Shown: in pieces, positions 35,014-44,375 of the stretch
Numbering within the stretch: position 1 is the stretch's first letter
Layout of the letters: the number at the start of each line of letters is the position of its first letter
Source: Bog-756 sp963741055
Lineage (GTDB): Bacteria; Actinomycetota; Acidimicrobiia; Acidimicrobiales; RAAP-2
Reading direction: 5' to 3'
Assembly (NCBI GenBank): GCA_963741055.1
Contig: CAVUGU010000028.1
Location: 111,477 to 175,476 of the forward strand
Length of the DNA: 64,000 nucleotides
The notes under the pieces: model-generated
Told to the model about the DNA's origin: nothing
Database searches by the model: none
Seen by the model: only the letters and a program-made list of their open reading frames with translations
Program-made: the position numbers and the translations under genes

Positions 35014-36444
35014 TCAGAGGTCGTAGTAGAGCATGAACTCCCAGGGGTGCGGCCGAAGACGGACTTCGTCGATCTCGTTGAGCCGCTTGTAGTCCATCCA
35101 GGTCTCGATCAGGTCGTCGGTGAAGACGTTGCCCGCGGTCAGGTAGGCGTGATCGGCCTCCAACGCGCCGAGTGCTTCCTCGAGCGATGCCGGCACCTCC
35201 GCGATCTTGCCGAGCTCCTGCTCGGACAGCTCGAAGAGGTCCTCGTCGACCGGAGCCGGCGGCTCGAGCTTGTTGGCCACACCGTCGAGTCCGGCCATCA
35301 GCATCGCCGAGAACGCCAGATAGGGATTCGACGAGGGATCCGGGCAGCGGAACTCGATCCGCTTCGCCTTCGGGCTCTTCGAGTAGATCGGGATCCGGCA
35401 CGCGGCCGACCGGTTGCGCTGCGAGTAGACCAGATTGACCGGTGCCTCGTACCCGGGGACCAGCCGCTTGTACGAGTTGGTGGTCGGCGCGGCGAACGCG
35501 AGGATCGACCTGGCGTGCGCGAGGATGCCGCCGACGTACCAGCGCCCCATGTCCGAGAGCCCGCCGTAGCCCGACTCGGAGTAGAAGAGCGGTTGGCCGG
35601 CGTTCCAGAGCGACTGGTGCACGTGCATGCCCGAGCCGTTGTCCTCGAAGAGTGGCTTCGGCATGAAGGTCGCGGTGAGTCCCGCCCGGCGAGCGGCGCT
35701 CTTCACGATGTACTTGTAGAGCATCAGCTTGTCGGCCATCGACAGCAGCGTGTCGAAGCGCATGTCGATCTCCGCTTGGCCGGCGGTGCCGACCTCGTGG
35801 TGCTGCACCTCGATCTCGATGCCCGCCTGCTCCATCAGAATGATCATCTCGGAGCGGAGGTCCTGGAAGTGGTCCATCGGCGGGACCGGGAAGTACCCCT
35901 CCTTGTGGCGGGGCTTGTACCCGAGGTTCGGGCCGGGCCCGTCGTTGCCTCCCGAGTTCCAGATGCCCTCTCTCGAGTCCACCTCGTAGAACGCAGAGTG
36001 TGCGTCCTGGGCGAATCGGACGCTGTCGAAGATGAAGAACTCCGCCTCCGGTCCGAAGTAGGAGGTGTCGGCGATGCCGGTCGACTTCAGGTGCTGCTCG
36101 GCCTTGCGGGCGACGTGGCGAGGGTCGCGCGTATAGGGCTCGAGGGTGATCGGGTCGTGGACGAAGCAGTTGATATTGAGGGTCTTGTGATCGCGGAACG
36201 GGTCGATCACCGCGGTCGACGGGTCCGGCAAGAGGATCATGTCGGACTCGTGGATCTGCTGGAAGCCGCGGATCGACGATCCGTCGAACCCGTATCCCTC
36301 GCTCATCGAATCCTCGGTCAGCTCGTGAACCGGAACCGAAAAGTGCTGCATGAGACCGGGCAGATCGCAGAACCGGAGATCGACGATCTCCACACCCTCG
36401 TCAGCTGCGAGCCGGACGACTTCCGCTGCCGTGAGCTCCTTCAC
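35014..36444 (-). CDS. glnA: Glutamine synthetase, type I
   Basis: 476 residues. Makes glutamine from glutamate, ammonia and ATP as a cytosolic dodecamer. All family signatures are here: MSEGYGFDGSSIRGFQ, FGPEAEFFIFD, HHEVGTAGQAEIDMRFD, MPKPLFEDNGSGMHVHQSLW and NRSAACRIPIY. The usual adenylylation loop NLY(D/E)LP reads DLFELSEQE, with Phe404 where Tyr is expected, so GlnE-type adenylylation cannot act at this position. GTG 36444 has a perfect GGGGAGG six bases upstream. The promoter region contains a long inverted repeat at 36527-36569. Confidence 0.95.
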   Translation of the reverse strand: MKELTAAEVVRLAADEGVEIVDLRFCDLPGLMQHFSVPVHELTEDSMSEGYGFDGSSIRGFQQIHESDMILLPDPSTAVIDPFRDHKTLNINCFVHDPITLEPYTRDPRHVARKAEQHLKSTGIADTSYFGPEAEFFIFDSVRFAQDAHSAFYEVDSREGIWNSGGNDGPGPNLGYKPRHKEGYFPVPPMDHFQDLRSEMIILMEQAGIEIEVQHHEVGTAGQAEIDMRFDTLLSMADKLMLYKYIVKSAARRAGLTATFMPKPLFEDNGSGMHVHQSLWNAGQPLFYSESGYGGLSDMGRWYVGGILAHARSILAFAAPTTNSYKRLVPGYEAPVNLVYSQRNRSAACRIPIYSKSPKAKRIEFRCPDPSSNPYLAFSAMLMAGLDGVANKLEPPAPVDEDLFELSEQELGKIAEVPASLEEALGALEADHAYLTAGNVFTDDLIETWMDYKRLNEIDEVRLRPHPWEFMLYYDL

Positions 36445-36526
36445 ACTGCCTCCCCTCTGTCCCTCGAATCGCACTCCGAGGGTTGCCAAAGGAATTGAAA
36501 TCGGGCCTGTCGAGTGCCCGAATCCT

Positions 36527-36569
36527 AGAGCAGGCCTCGCGTCCCGAAATCGGAAAAACCGCCTGCTCT
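36527..36569. promoter_or_regulatory. Inverted repeat upstream of glnA
   Basis: AGAGCAGGC (36527-36535) and GCCTGCTCT (36561-36569) are exact 9-base arms separated by 25 bases. The octamer GAAATCGG occurs between them (36546) and again at 36497. The sites lie 83-125 bases upstream of the glnA GTG, where an activator or repressor of nitrogen assimilation would act. They do not match a GlnR box closely. Confidence 0.45.
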
Positions 36570-36633
36570 CGGGTTTGTTCATCGACTGTTCACAATGATC
36601 GGCGACGGTGCGCCATGGTCGGTGGCCGCGTGC

Positions 36634-37463
36634 TCACGGGCCGGGGAAGGCGTCCTCGAAGCGCCGCGCGAACGTGACGTCGCCCGACACGCGGAGCGGC
36701 TCGGATCGGGTCCGGCCGAGCAACAGGGCGAGCAGATCGCGGCTCGAGGCGATGATCGTGGCCCGCGCGCCGGTCCCCTCGCCGACGGGTCGCGCGTCGA
36801 CCACCGAACCGCGTACCTCCACCCGGTAGGTGGGCCCGTCGGTCGCCGACAGCAGCCAGGATCCTTCGAGGCCGCCATCGAACGCCCGGTGGTTCGAGCG
36901 GCGCGCGTTGAGCCAGTCGAGCCGGGTGGGCAGTGCGACGCGTACGAACAACTCGCTCCACTGGTCGAGCCCGAGCGCGAGATCGCCGCCGTGGACCTCG
37001 AGCTCGGTGAGCCGCAGCAACGGCAGCCACGAGACATCGACTCTCCCCAGATCGGGGTTGTCGTCCGGCTCTTCGACAGCCGTGTGCCACTCCTCGTCGG
37101 AGAGCTCGGACCACACACGCTGTAGCTGGTCGCCGCCCTGTCGGAGCGACCGGACGACGTCGGAGGGACGCTCCGCCGCGCCTCGGCTCGAGTGTGGCCG
37201 GGCGCTGTCGGGCGCGGCCCTCGGGGTAGTAGGAGGCCGGACGACCTCCGATCGCCGCGGACGTCATCTGCGCGAGGGCTTCGCCGCCGTAGCGGAGGTG
37301 ACAGGCGATGGTCAGCCGGCTCCACCCCGGTAGGGCGGACGGCGCGGCGAGCGTCCCGTCGTCGAGTCGCGCCAGCGCCTCCGACGATCTCGGTGGTGCG
37401 CGCCGCGCACGCCTCGACCACCTGCTTTCGGTCCTCGTCGCTGATCGCGGCGAGCGGTCTCAC
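36634..37463 (-). CDS. Maleylpyruvate-isomerase N-terminal (DinB-like) family protein, twice frameshifted
   Basis: Mycothiol-dependent maleylpyruvate isomerase-like four-helix protein. Parts in order are RPLAAISDEDRKQVVEACAA (frame 1), then LARLDDGTLAAPSALPGWSR, TIACHLRYGGEALAQM (frame 2, change at about 37376-37390), then PSDVVRSLRQGGDQL, LRLTELEVHGGDLALGLD and the C-terminal MDMPI domain (frame 3, change at about 37165-37190). The metal-binding His positions (CHLRY, EVHGGD) are kept. GTG 37463 overlaps the WYL gene stop (GTGA). Two breaks with full domain conservation suggest indel errors. Its reaction is unknown. Confidence 0.75.
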
Positions 37464-38440
37464 CGACTGCCGACCGTCTCCGCGCCGGCGTGATCTCCGT
37501 ACAGCTCGCGCAGCTCGCCGGCGAGCGTCGCCAGCAGCTGCCTCGCCTCGGGAGGTCCGACCACTTCGACGTCGCGGCCGAATCCCGCGACCTGCGCGGC
37601 GAGTCCCTCGACGTGCTGGCCGCGGATGCGCACCTCGGTCCTGCCGTCGGTCGTCGTGTCGCCGACGATCGCCTGGTCGTCGAAGATCCAGCGCAACGTC
37701 TGCACGTGCGGTTCGCGGACCAGCACCTCGAGCTCGACCGGGCTGCGCAGTTGGTCGACGCGCTCGACCACGTCGCGCCACGACTCGGCGAGGTCGAAGC
37801 CCGGTGGCCGCGTCGCCGGGCGTCCGGTTCGCTCGACCGAGGTGACCCTGGCGACGCGGAAGGTGCGCTGACCCTTGTCGGTGCCGGCGATCAGGTACCA
37901 GACCCGGCCCTTCTGCGCGAGCCCGAGTGGGTCGACCTCGCGAATGGTCGTCGCCCCGTTGCGGTCGCGATAGCCGAGCCGGATCTGCGTCGCCGCAACG
38001 GTCGCCGTCTGCAGCTCGTCGAGGTGGTCGGGGCGGCGAGGTGGTCGCGGCGTGCGTCCCCACCCGCCGGGGTCGACGACGACCGATCGGCTCGCGGTCT
38101 CGGCCTCGGTGCGCATCGTCTCGGGAAGGGCGCGGACCAGCTTTCGCAGCGCGTCGCGCACACCAGGGGTGACCTCGGTCGCGGTACCGGCGACCAGGAA
38201 GAGGGCCCTCGCTTCGGAAGCGGTGAGACCGGAGAGGTCGGTCTTGCCCGAACCGAGCAGCCGCCATCCCCCGCCCCGACCTCGCTCGGAGTAGACGGGG
38301 ACTCCCGCCATGCCCAGTGCCTCGAGGTCGCGGCGGGCGGTCCGGACCGACACCTCGAGCTCGGCGGCAACCTCCGAGGCGGTCACCTGACCTCGGCGCT
38401 GCAGGAGCAGGAGGATCGCCACGAGACGGTCGGCACGCAT
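37460..38440 (-). CDS. WYL-domain transcriptional regulator (YafY/PafBC type)
   Basis: 326 residues. N-terminal helix-turn-helix MRADRLVAILLLLQ, VTASEVAAELEVSVRTARRDLEALG with the winged GVPVYSERGRGGGWRLLG; then the WYL domain around VWYLIAGTDKGQRTFRVARV and a WCX C-terminal region. WYL proteins bind single-stranded nucleic acid or ligands and often regulate defence or DNA-damage genes. I chose ATG 38440 rather than the longer frame, which would run into an inverted repeat at 38461-38485. Overlaps the downstream MPI-like gene and is divergent from a DinB gene. Confidence 0.87.
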   Translation of the reverse strand: MRADRLVAILLLLQRRGQVTASEVAAELEVSVRTARRDLEALGMAGVPVYSERGRGGGWRLLGSGKTDLSGLTASEARALFLVAGTATEVTPGVRDALRKLVRALPETMRTEAETASRSVVVDPGGWGRTPRPPRRPDHLDELQTATVAATQIRLGYRDRNGATTIREVDPLGLAQKGRVWYLIAGTDKGQRTFRVARVTSVERTGRPATRPPGFDLAESWRDVVERVDQLRSPVELEVLVREPHVQTLRWIFDDQAIVGDTTTDGRTEVRIRGQHVEGLAAQVAGFGRDVEVVGPPEARQLLATLAGELRELYGDHAGAETVGSR

Positions 38441-38460
38441 CGAGGCCAATTGTGTCAGGA

Positions 38461-38485
38461 AAACAGGCCAGAAGATGTCCTGTTT
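38461..38485. promoter_or_regulatory. Inverted repeat between the WYL and DinB genes
   Basis: AAACAGG (38461-38467) and CCTGTTT (38479-38485) are exact arms with an 11-base gap, one helical turn and a half between centres. It sits 21 bases upstream of the WYL ATG and about 100 bases upstream of the divergent DinB ATG, so it may be the WYL regulator's own operator. Confidence 0.5.
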
Positions 38486-38582
38486 GACCTCGCACACTGG
38501 GTTCCAGCCGGTCGAGACCGGCGAACGACCAGATCCGCGGGCTGCTCATCCGAGGAGGTGGCCCGCCGAGAAAGGAGAACCC

Positions 38583-39195
38583 ATGCCCGGGATGCCGACG
38601 CTCATCGAGGACGAGAAAGGTCAGCTCCTCGCCTACCTGGACCAACAGAGGGACTTCATCCGTCTCGCCGCCTACGGGCTCACCGAGGAGCAGGCTCGGC
38701 TCAGCCCCTCGGTCAGCGCGCTTTCCGTCGGCGGGGTGATCAAGCACGTGGCGAAGGTGGAGCAGCACTGGATGGGGATCGCCGCGCAGCGTCCGGCAGA
38801 GCCGGACCCCGAGAGCTACGAAGAGGGCTTCCGACTCGGTCCCGACGAGAGCCTCGAGGGGATGCTCGCCTTCTACGAGTCGGTCGCGGCCGAAACCGAC
38901 CGGGTGGTGCGCAGCCTCGCCCTCGAGCAGCCGGTGCCGGTGCCGCAGGGTGTTCCGTGGTTCCCGAAGGACATCGACGCCTGGAACGTCCGTTGGGTGG
39001 TGCTCCATCTCATCGAGGAGACCGCGCGCCACGCGGGCCACGCCGACATCGTGCGCGAGTCGATCGACGGAGCGACCTGGTTCACGCTGATGTCCGCTGT
39101 CGAGAACTGGGACCTGCGCCCGTGGGTCGAGCCCTGGCAGCCGCCGGCCGCGCGCCGCTCGCGCGACGGCGAGCTCCTCGGCGAAGCGCTCCTAG
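38583..39195 (+). CDS. DinB family protein (probable C-terminal frameshift)
   Basis: Four-helix DinB/YfiT-like metalloprotein: QLLAYLDQQRDFIRLAAYGLTEEQARLSPS, then VGGVIKHVAKVEQHWMG and LIEETARHAGHADIVRESIDGAT, giving the three metal-binding His. It ends properly at about ENWDLRPWVEPWQPP (39150), but the frame then stays open antisense to the next gene as far as 39704. A +1 shift would end it at TAG 39193-39195, right at the convergent transporter stop, which I take as the real end. ATG 38583 follows AAGGAG. Likely thiol- or metal-dependent transferase of unknown substrate. Confidence 0.8.
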
Positions 39196-40801
39196 CCGCT
39201 GGCCTCCGCGGCCCGTACCGCACCCTCGTGGGTGCCGTCACCGGTTGCCCCGTTGCCATGTCCGTCACCATCGGCAACCGCAGGGACCAGCTCGACCGCG
39301 ACTTCCGCTTCGGGCTCGCGCGGTTGGCTTGCGGGTGTCGACCTCGCCATCGCGCGGAGCGAGGGCAGCGTCGCCATCGCAACCAGGCCCGCCGCGACCA
39401 GGACGATGGCGCTCACGGTGAGCGCCAGTGCGTACCCGTCGGTCACCGCGGTGGGTCGCGCGACGTGGAGCTGGCGGAGGACGTCCGAGGTGTGGTTGGC
39501 GGCGACGGTGGTCAAGACCGCGAGACCGATCGACGCGCCCACGATCCGGGAGGTGTTGAGCAGGCCCGAGGCGAGACCCGCGTCGGCAGGGGCCACGCCC
39601 GACGTACCCGCGACGGTCACCGGGGTCACCGCGAGGCCCATACCCGAGACCGATCAGGACGAAGGGCCCGAAGAGATCGCCGACGAAGGAGCTGTGAGGG
39701 GTGATCTGCGAGAGCCAGAAGAGACCGCTCGCGCCGACCAGGCTGCCGAGCAGGATCAGGGGCCGCGGACCCACCCGGGTGACGTAGCGAGCGGTGATCT
39801 GGGCACCGGCAGCGATCAGCAGGGTCTGCGGCAAGAAGGCGAGTCCCGCCTGGAGCGGGCTGAACCCGAGCACCCGCTGCATGAAGAGGGTCTCGAAGTA
39901 CCACGAGCCGAACATCGCCCCGAACAGGAGGAAGATCACCGCGTTCCCACCGGCCACCGACCGCGAGCGGAAGATGCGAAGCGGGACGAGCGGAACCCGC
40001 GAACGGGTCTGGATCAAGAAGAAGGTGCCGAGCAGCACGGCCGCGATCGCCGAGCGCGGTCAGGGTGTGGACGTTCGTCCAGGCGTAGGTCTGGGTCCGG
40101 ACGATCGCGTACACCAGGGCGACCAGACCGCCGGTGACGGTCAGGGCCCCGGCCACGTCGAGTTGACGGTGCTCGAGGTCCGCTCGCGACTCGGGGATGA
40201 GGCGGCTCGCGAAGACCAGCGCCGCCAGCCCGATCGGCACGTTGACGAAGAGGATCCACCGCCAGCTCAGAAACTCCACCAGGATCCCTCCGAGCAGAGC
40301 GCCCGCCGACGCGCCGGCCGACGCGACCGCGCTCCAGACCCCGAGGGCGCGGGCTCGGGTCGCCGGCTCGGTGAAGGTTGCGGTGATGATGGTCAAGGTG
40401 GCCGGGGCGAGGATGGCCGCGCCGAAGCCTTGCAGGGCGCGGGCGCCGATCAGCATCGCCTGATTCGGCGAGAAACCGCCGATCAAGCTCGAGACGGTGA
40501 AGATGGCGAGGCCGGCGATGAAGATGCGCCTGCGGCCGAAGATGTCGGCGGCCCGACCTCCGAGGAGCATGAAGCCGGCGAAGGTCAGGGTGTACGCATT
40601 CACCACCCACTGGAGGCCGGATCCGCTGAAGCCGAGATCCTTCTGGATCGACGGCAGAGCGACGTTCACGATGGAGACGTCGAGGACGACCATGAACTGG
40701 CCGACGCAGACCAGGGTGAGGAGGAGCCACGCCGCGACGGTGCGACCGGGCACGACCTCGATCACCCGACGTGCCGGAGCGGAGGTGGCGGTGGTGCTCA
40801 T
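39192..40801 (-). CDS. DHA2 family MFS transporter (two frameshifts)
   Basis: EmrB/QacA-type 14-helix exporter in three frames. From ATG 40801 (AAGGAG upstream): VCVGQFMVVLDVSIVNVALP, GGRAADIFGRRR and RALQGFGAAILAPATLTIIT. After about 40055: LLGTFFLIQTRSRVPLVPLR, GFSPLQAGLAFLPQTLLIA. After about 39645: GLAVTPVTVAGTSGVAPADA, NTSRIVGASIGLAVL. The 1610-base locus is not divisible by three. The C-terminal tail is acidic. Last gene after GNAT and LtrA, but with its own upstream region containing palindromes. Substrate unknown. Confidence 0.83.
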
Positions 40802-40861
40802 CGGACTCCTTGCGAGCGTCGGGGGTACGGCGACAGCAGGGACAGCGAGAAAACGACGTGG

Positions 40862-40886
40862 ACGTTCGCCTGCAGGTTCGCAACGT
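40862..40886. promoter_or_regulatory. Palindromic site upstream of the DHA2 gene
   Basis: ACGTT...AACGT outer arms surround the perfect 8-base core CCTGCAGG, total 25 bases, about 60 bases upstream of the transporter ATG at 40801. A second palindrome lies at 40927-40943. Confidence 0.4.
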
Positions 40887-40926
40887 CCGCGTGTTCTGGT
40901 CTATTCCCTTTGCCACGCTCGGCGTT

Positions 40927-40943
40927 CAGGTCGGCCTGACCTG
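40927..40943. promoter_or_regulatory. Second palindrome upstream of the DHA2 gene
   Basis: CAGGTC-ggcct-GACCTG is a perfect 6+5+6 inverted repeat. With the site at 40862 it suggests that the roughly 190 bases between the LtrA stop (40995) and the transporter start are regulatory DNA rather than coding. Confidence 0.4.
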
Positions 40944-40994
40944 GTTTGTCGCAACGGACGGCGGTCGGGCGACCGAATCCGCGCCGTCGCCCGG

Positions 40995-42189
40995 TCAGCG
41001 CGGCACGAGGTAGGTGCGGGCTTGCAAGCGCACTACTGCGAACGGCGTGGAGGACCACCACCGCAGTGATGATCGGCAACGCCTCCGCGAGGTGCACCGA
41101 CGCGATCCGCCATGCGACGACGCCGCAGACCCCGACCACGACCGCAGTGGCCACCCGGGTGAGCGCGAGGGGCGCGATGGGGCGGCGCCGGGTGCAGGCA
41201 CCCACGCCGGCCAGGGCGAGATACAGGGCGGCCAGAGGAATGGTCAAGGTCAACGTCTCCCGGGCGGGCAGCGACTCCGAGGTGGTGAGGTCGACCAGCT
41301 TGGCCGGCGCGATGGCAATGGCCGCGATGCAGATCACTACGACCAGATGGCCACCGGCCCACCAGCCGAGGCGGCCGAGCTGCAGGCCCGCCGCCGGAAT
41401 GTCCTCGAAGTAGCTGGTGAAGACCGCCAGCACCAGGACGAACTCGAAGATGAGCGAGACCAGGTCGATCGTCGCCAGGCTGCCGTTGCTCACCGAGGTG
41501 GCCACCTCGATGAACGATTCGCCGCAGACGATGAGGGTGAACGCGCCCATCCGCTCGACGAGGTGGGCCTCGTCCTTCTCGGTGAAGTCCTCCATCTCGT
41601 GGATCGATCCGATCGCGGGGACGACCGCGACCGCCAGCGCGATGCCGGCGATCACGCCGCGCCAGGGTTCGGCGAGCGGCGCGGCGACGAACATCCCGAG
41701 GGCGCCGAGGAGTGACGCGGCCGCCAGGCGGTAGGCGTAGAGGGCGTTCGCATCCGCCCGGCGCGCGCCGCGGTACGCGACCAGCGCGGTGGTGATCAGC
41801 AGCACGCCGTACTCGCCGATCAGGTAGCGGGATTCACGGCCGAGCGAGGTGCGGGTCTCCATCGCCATCAGGACGATGACCAGCATCTGGAAGAGCAGCA
41901 GTACCCGGTGGAGCGAGTCGGACATGTGGTACCGGTTGGCGATGAGGGTGGTGACGAACCACACCCACCACGACGCGGCGAACACCAGCGCGATCCACCC
42001 GTAGCTCGAGATCGCTTTCGCGTGTGAAGCCGCAGAGCTGAGGATGAGGATCGCCGCGACGAAGGCGAGGTCGTAGAAGAGCTCGACCCACCGCGACATC
42101 TGGTCGGCAGATTCCTCGCCGCCCGAATCGTGTGGCGGCTTGCCCGGAGCGACGGCGCGGAGCCGCCCCAGAGTGGACTCCGTGCTCAC
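40995..42189 (-). CDS. LtrA (low-temperature-requirement A) family membrane protein
   Basis: About 395 residues with the LtrA signature RWVELFYDLAFVAAILIL near the start, then FVTTLIANRYHMSDSLHRVLLLF, FTEKDEAHLVERMGAFTLIVCGESFIEV and many helices. Function unknown; linked to temperature tolerance in Listeria. GTG 42189 overlaps the GNAT stop (GTGA). The end is uncertain: in the main frame it would run to 40798, but the tail there is not membrane-like. A frame change near 41040 gives VVRLQARTYLVPR and a stop at 40995, the usual family length. I prefer the shorter version. Confidence 0.8.
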
Positions 42190-42509
42190 GGACGCAATCC
42201 GCGTGCCGACTCCCAGTCGATCCGGACCGACCCTGCTGCGTCCGGATGGTCGCGCAGCCATTGGGCCGCGAAGGGGCAGTAGGGGACGATCGACAGGTGG
42301 TCGCGTTCGGCCTTTTCGATCGCGGCCTCGACCAGGCGGCCACCGATGCCCCGCCCACCGAGCTCGTTCGGCACGCCGGTGTGGACGAGCACCAACTCCC
42401 CCTCCACCATTGCGTAGACGAGCTCCGCGGTCGCACCGTGCTCTCGGACCACGAAACGGTGCTCGGCGGGGACGTCGATAACCTCGGGTTCGCCGGTCGG
42501 GGTCGTCAC
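42186..42509 (-). CDS. GNAT-fold N-acetyltransferase, small YjdJ-like type
   Basis: 107 residues, the short one-domain acetyltransferase (Gcn5-like, PF14542 type): HRFVVREHGATAELVYAM, LVLVHTGVPNELGGRGIGGRLVEAA (acetyl-CoA pyrophosphate loop GGRGIGG) and IVPYCPFAAQWLRDHPD. Substrates of this group are not known. Starts at GTG 42509. It is divergent from the pirin gene and overlaps LtrA. Confidence 0.85.
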   Translation of the reverse strand: MTTPTGEPEVIDVPAEHRFVVREHGATAELVYAMVEGELVLVHTGVPNELGGRGIGGRLVEAAIEKAERDHLSIVPYCPFAAQWLRDHPDAAGSVRIDWESARGLRP

Positions 42510-42607
42510 TTCGGAGGTTCCGTCGTGGTCGCGAGCGTGAGCGGAGGATTCACGTCGATGAACAGACGGTACCAAACGACCCTCCGGTGCCCGAAGGGAG
42601 GTACGTC

Positions 42608-43586
42608 GTGAGCGGTCCGGTCGAAGTCGACGATGCACCTGTGGAGCCGGTGGGTGCGGGAGGTGCCGACGGTGGCGACGACACCGACGCTCCGCCGAGC
42701 GAGCCCCAGCTGGTCGAGCTGCTCGAGGGGCGCCGGGCCCAGGTCGGCTCGCTCGAGGTGCGCCGGGTGCTGCCGCGCCGCGTCCGGCGGACGGTCGGCG
42801 CGTGGTGCTTCGCCGACCACATGGGCCCGGTCCCGGTCACCGAACACGAAGGTGTCGAGATCGGGCCGCATCCCCACATGGGTCTCCAGACCGTGACCTG
42901 GCTCGTCGCGGGAGAGGTCCTCCACCGCGACAGTCTCGGCTCCGAGCAGGTGGTCCGCGCCGGTCAGCTCAACTTGATGACCGCGGGACGCGGCGTGGCG
43001 CACTCCGAGGAGAACACCGGCAGCTACCACGGCGATCTGCACGGCATCCAGCTCTGGGTGGCCCAGCCCGAGGGCACCCGCAACGGGCCGCCCGCGTTCG
43101 AGCATCATCCCGAGCTCCCGCGTGTCGAGCTCGACGGGGCGATGGTCACCGTCGTGGTCGGTGAGCTCGCGGGAGGCGCGTCCCCGGCCCGACGGGACAC
43201 CGACCACGTGGGGGCGGACCTCGCGCTCCGAGCACCCGGCGCGACGATCCCGCTCCGCAGCCGGTACGAGCACGCACTGGTGGTGCTGGAGGGCAGGGTG
43301 ACGGTCGACGGGTCGGCGGTCGTGCCGGGGGTGCTCGGGTTTCTCGGGAGGGGGCGTGACGAGTGCCGGCTCGAGGTGGAAGCACCGGCCCGGGCGATGC
43401 TGCTCGGCGGCGTCCCGTTTCCCGAGCCGCTGCTCATGTGGTGGAACTTCGTGGCGCGCGACCGAAGAGGAGGTGTCGGTCGCGCGACGCGAGTGGTCCG
43501 AACGCGCCGAACGGTTCGGCACCGTGCGTTCGTCACTCGATCGGATCGAAGCGCCGGTGCCGGTGTGGGAGCGCCCTGAGTCGTAG
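42608..43586 (+). CDS. Pirin family protein (frameshift near C-terminus)
   Basis: Bicupin pirin: GAWCFADHMGPV, GIGPHPHMGLQTVTWL-type metal motif (VEIGPHPHMGLQTVTW), NLMTAGRGVAHSEE and HGIQLWVAQP. The N-terminal cupin has the His/Glu metal set; known pirins act as quercetinases or redox regulators. After MWWNFVAR the frame changes at about 43462, and the expected TEEEVSVARREWSERAERFG helix follows in another frame, ending at TAG 43586. GTG 42608 has AGGGAGG seven bases upstream. Confidence 0.83.
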
Positions 43587-43602
43587 GGGGCGCGGTGGCG
43601 GT

Positions 43603-44342
43603 TCAGTGGTCCGCGGCGACCGACGAGAGGAGATCGAGCCCGGTCTCGAGGAGCTCGCGGCACGCGGACACCGGATCGGGGAGGTCGACCAGCTCCGAGC
43701 GACGGCGGAAGGCGCCGAAGGGGGCGTTCCAGAAGCCGGGGTCTCCCGGGCGCTGCGCGCTCCACGGGCCGACGTAGACGTACGGCTGGGCCTCGAAGGA
43801 ATCCCCCGGCGAGAACCCGAGATTCACCTTCTCGGACGACGCCAGGGTGACCGCTGTCGACGCGTCGAAGTGCTCCGGCCAGAGCTGGATGGTGGTGGCG
43901 GTGGCGCCGGGAGAAAGGGACCCGACCACCGAGTCGAGCACTTCCCAGCAGAGGGCGTACCACTCCGCGATGACCCGTGCCGACTCTGTCGAGACCTCGA
44001 GGGGGCTTTCGGTGTCGCCGAGCGGAGGGGTGTCCATGCCGACCGAGAACGACGAGTCGAGGTCCACGCCTGCGCACTCTGCGAGGTGGGACAGGGTCGA
44101 CTTCGGGATCGATGTCCAGGTGGACTCCCCGCCGACCTCGCGGACCAACTCGGTGCCCGAGATCCGCAAGACCTCGGGGCCTTCGCCGAATGCGGGCGTC
44201 TCGATGCCGCCGGGTGCGGCGCGCAGCCCGAAGCGTCCGCTCGCCGCGAAGCGGGCCCGGCCGAGGACGTGCGCGGCAACTCGGTGGAGTGTCGTGCGGG
44301 TCGGCTCGATCTCGGCGGCGAGAGGGGCCCGTCTTTGCTCAC
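43603..44342 (-). CDS. Conserved protein of unknown function (frameshift near N-terminus)
   Basis: About 246 residues, no family recognised. From GTG 44342 (VSKDG) the frame changes within a dozen codons, consistent with loss of one G in a GGG run at about 44328-44330, then reads APLAAEIEPTRTTLHRVAAHVLGRAR, FEAQPYVYVGPWSAQRPG and FWNAPFGAFRRRSEL without interruption. The helical N-terminus and the Trp/Pro/Gly-rich second half suggest a globular cytosolic protein with no membrane segment. It is 19 bases after the zinc-finger gene, so it is the last gene of the COQ4-like operon. The stop faces the pirin gene. Confidence 0.7.
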
Positions 44343-44345
44343 CGT

Positions 44346-44375
44346 GTCACGGGTGTGAGGGTCACGGGTGTGAGG
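44346..44375. repeat. 15-bp tandem duplication
   Basis: GTCACGGGTGTGAGG occurs twice in direct succession (44346-44360 and 44361-44375). The second copy includes the TGA of the zinc-finger gene, so the duplication moved or doubled that gene's end, while the spacer to the next gene is only 19 bases. Confidence 0.7.

Noticed and set aside
36579..39041. Very long antisense open frame (about 820 codons) over the MPI-like, WYL and DinB genes
   Set aside because: Its product is Arg/Gly/Pro/Ala noise in the wrong frame apart from one short true fragment of the MPI-like gene; high GC removes stop codons by chance.
39196..39704. Extension of the DinB frame to 39704
   Set aside because: It is antisense to the conserved C-terminus of the DHA2 gene and has no DinB similarity; a +1 shift ending at 39195 explains it better.
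40798..40994. Extra 65 residues at the LtrA C-terminus with ATGA overlap to the pump
   Set aside because: Not membrane-like and covers two palindromes and a ribosome site; LtrA has normal length if it ends at 40995.
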